Under the pieces are notes generated by a model. It made no database searches, had not been told where the DNA came from, and saw nothing but the letters and a program-made list of their open reading frames with translations. From contig JAUYIW010000014.1 in the NCBI GenBank assembly GCA_030688135.1, forward strand, positions 1 through 14,060: 14,060 bases of DNA. Reading direction: 5' to 3'. Position 1 is the stretch's first letter. Each line of letters starts with the position of its first letter. This DNA is from Candidatus Uhrbacteria bacterium (lineage in GTDB: Bacteria; Patescibacteriota; Patescibacteriia; UBA9934). Below are positions 13,086 to 14,060 of this stretch, piece by piece. The translations under genes were made by a program, and so were the position numbers.

Positions 13086-13112
13086 CTTATAGCAAATCAC
13101 CTATAATGTCAA
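13086..13112 (-). promoter_or_regulatory. Promoter of the 115-aa gene
   Basis: On the minus strand TTGACA (13107-13112) is a perfect -35. TATAAG (13086-13091) follows after 15 nt and is preceded by TGC, an extended -10. The spacer is short, but the extended -10 can compensate. Confidence 0.6.
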
Positions 13113-13195
13113 GCATCTACTCATAAAATCCTAAATAAAAACTCACCATTTCTAGTGAAAATGTTAGGTAGCAAATAATAACAGCGTTCGACTAG

Positions 13196-13705
13196 CTAAG
13201 CCCTTCCACGTGTTACGAGTAATAACACAGCAGGAGCTATTGGCCAAATAGTTTGCGCCAAATCGCTCATCAAACCTTCTCTAACGATTGGGGAAAGATC
13301 ATCAACAAAATTCGAAGGGATAAACGAAAATGCTACCATTAAAAATAATCCAGAAAAAGCAACTGCAAAAACCGCTGATTCCCAACCTGACGGAACAACT
13401 AGCGGTTCTGAAAAACCATTCTTGGCAAGAATGCCGGAAAATACCAAAAGTAAGATTGTAAATAATCCAATTTTTGTAAAATAATAACTGACCCCAATAT
13501 CCGGTACAAACTCAACCACAAACGGAGCTAATGTCATTGTAGCTATTGCCATGTAAAGGGCAAAAATTATTGTAAGACTATAATCCTTGCCGATTGTATA
13601 AACAAATAAAATAACAGCAGAAAGAACTGCAAGCGCAATAATAAGGTCAATTGTTAAAATCGACATATTGATTTCACTAAGTTGCTCGAGCGTCCCTTCT
13701 CCCAT
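13196..13705 (-). CDS. Unknown five-helix membrane protein
   Basis: A 169-aa hydrophobic protein with segments at about 17-37, 42-64, 77-94, 107-129 and 148-165, short loops and a basic end (RGRA). No catalytic or transport motif is recognisable. The open frame continues upstream to 13804, but that part runs through a hairpin and a repeat. ATG 13705 is preferred because TATACT at complement(13714..13719) ends 8 nt before it; a later ATG at 13666 (MSILTIDLIIALA) is also possible. There is no SD, as in other native-looking genes here. It stands alone, with its base composition like the host genes. No terminator was found in the 136 nt between its stop and the 115-aa gene's start. Confidence 0.7.
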   Translation of the reverse strand: MGEGTLEQLSEINMSILTIDLIIALAVLSAVILFVYTIGKDYSLTIIFALYMAIATMTLAPFVVEFVPDIGVSYYFTKIGLFTILLLVFSGILAKNGFSEPLVVPSGWESAVFAVAFSGLFLMVAFSFIPSNFVDDLSPIVREGLMSDLAQTIWPIAPAVLLLVTRGRA

Positions 13706-13713
13706 ACAAAACC

Positions 13714-13719
13714 AGTATA
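13714..13719 (-). promoter_or_regulatory. -10 box of the five-helix membrane protein gene
   Basis: TATACT on the minus strand ends 8 nt before the ATG at 13705, implying a leader of 0-2 nt. Just upstream, 13738-13770 carries ATCCTGAGCG...CAGTGAAGGAT, a short ATCCT/AGGAT palindrome resembling common dispersed CCTGAGCG-type repeats. Confidence 0.5.
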
Positions 13720-13772
13720 TCACATCTAGCTTCTGTGATCCTGAGCGATCGTGAAGCGCCAGTGAAGGATAA

Positions 13773-13800
13773 TAAAAATGGGCATTACATCCCATTTTTA
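13773..13800 (-). terminator. Symmetrical hairpin terminator
   Basis: TAAAAATGGG and CCCATTTTTA form a ten-base perfect stem with an eight-base loop and T-runs on both strands. On the minus strand it directly follows the candidate structured RNA and precedes the membrane protein promoter. Confidence 0.75.
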
Positions 13801-13816
13801 ACAAGAGATTAACTCG

Positions 13817-13879
13817 CCTGGCACCTACAAGAGGTGGATCATACGCAATTTAGGTGGAGGACTCGTCCAATCTGCCAGG
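13817..13879 (-). ncRNA. Candidate structured RNA
   Basis: CCTGGCA (13817-13823) pairs perfectly with TGCCAGG (13873-13879). Inside are a GGA/TCC hairpin (13858-13867) and a CACCT/AGGTG hairpin (13822-13826, 13832-13836); the latter can be replaced by CACCTA/TAGGTG (13822-13827, 13851-13856). On the minus strand a terminator follows 16 nt later. The layout fits a small RNA or an attenuator. I cannot match it to a known riboswitch, and it is not a tRNA. Confidence 0.3.
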
Positions 13880-13916
13880 TTAGGATTTGTTTGATCCATT
13901 TAATAAGTAGAAAGTT

Positions 13917-14017
13917 ACCATTTCGACGAGTCTGTAGGTCGCGAGGAGAAATCTTTCGGAGATCTCAACGAACCGCGAAAGATCTCTCGTCGTGGATTAC
14001 AAGCTCCTCGAGATGGT
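13917..14017 (+). repeat. Imperfect palindromic intergenic element, copy 3
   Basis: The outer arms ACCATTTCGACGAG and CTCGAGATGGT (14007-14017) and the inner arms AGAAATCTTTCG and CGAAAGATCTCT fit the same plan as copies 1 and 2. Copy 1 shares the interior run CTGT..GTCG.CGAG..GAGA.ATCT. GTAGAAAGT at 13907-13915 precedes it, as in copy 2. Confidence 0.7.
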
Positions 14018-14060
14018 GGGGTTCGAAAGATCTCTCGTCGTGGATTGCAAGCTCCTCGAG
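13976..14060 (+). repeat. 48-bp tandem duplication of the palindromic element's right half
   Basis: The unit beginning CGAAAGATCTCTCGTCGTGG at 13976 restarts at 14024. The 37 bases of the second unit inside the window differ at only one position (TTACAAG versus TTGCAAG). The array may continue beyond the edge. Confidence 0.8.

Noticed and set aside
13706..13804. Extended N-terminus of the five-helix membrane protein
   Set aside because: The open frame upstream of 13705 covers a hairpin terminator, a repeat and the -10 box, so the longer start is unlikely.
13817..13879. tRNA gene
   Set aside because: The 7-bp closing stem looks like an acceptor stem, but there is no T-arm GGTTC motif, no proper anticodon arm and the length is only 63 nt.
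13976..14060. CRISPR array
   Set aside because: The 48-bp units follow each other directly, with no variable spacers, and no cas gene is present.

Overview
The window most likely comes from the chromosome of a Patescibacteria/CPR (Parcubacteria-like) bacterium. This is an inference from gene content and style: AT-rich native genes with short spacers, many starts with no Shine-Dalgarno sequence, a membrane-anchored VirD4/TraG-type ATPase beside a small partner ending in an 'IPGVNRFFLEQEAKI' segment, and an ECF sigma factor coupled to a DUF5667-type anti-sigma protein. No rRNA, tRNA, transposase or CRISPR array was seen.

Layout. Left edge (1-1828): the start of an unidentified minus-strand gene diverges from a minimal MgtE-type Mg2+ channel domain. 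A dCache-type sensor protein follows; it stops right after its second membrane helix. 1846-2269: a compact gene unit (promoter, SD, GTG-start ORF, terminator) encoding an unknown 103-aa protein. 2270-2566: non-coding DNA with a coding-like relic, a palindromic repeat and a hairpin. 2567-8982 (all minus): cysS, a 181-aa partner protein, the VirD4-like ATPase and dnaX, i.e. translation, a DNA/protein-pumping ATPase and the replication clamp loader. 8983-9551: repeat-rich DNA with a 129-bp inverted repeat next to the cysS promoter, a palindromic element and a heptad array. 9488-10514 (minus): an unknown four-helix membrane protein in a second promoter/SD/terminator unit. 10515-11174: AT-rich DNA with a 40-bp perfect palindrome, its partial direct copy and a second relic copy. 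11126-12627 (minus): ECF sigma and anti-sigma operon. 12675-13112 (minus): a third self-contained unit encoding an unknown 115-aa protein. 13196-13705 (minus): a five-helix membrane protein, preceded by a hairpin terminator and a candidate structured RNA. 13817-14060: a further palindromic element with a 48-bp tandem repeat.

Two styles of gene coexist. Most native-looking genes (mgtE-like, sensor, dnaX, ATPase, cysS) have no visible SD, and some have a -10 box only about 6 nt before the ATG, which suggests leaderless mRNA. Three unrelated orphan genes each carry a near-consensus sigma-70 promoter, an SD and a close hairpin terminator, and look richer in GC. They behave like stand-alone inserted units and are the most interesting pattern here. 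The second is a seven-base periodicity in several intergenic spacers, clearest as 13 in-phase heptads directly upstream of dnaX.
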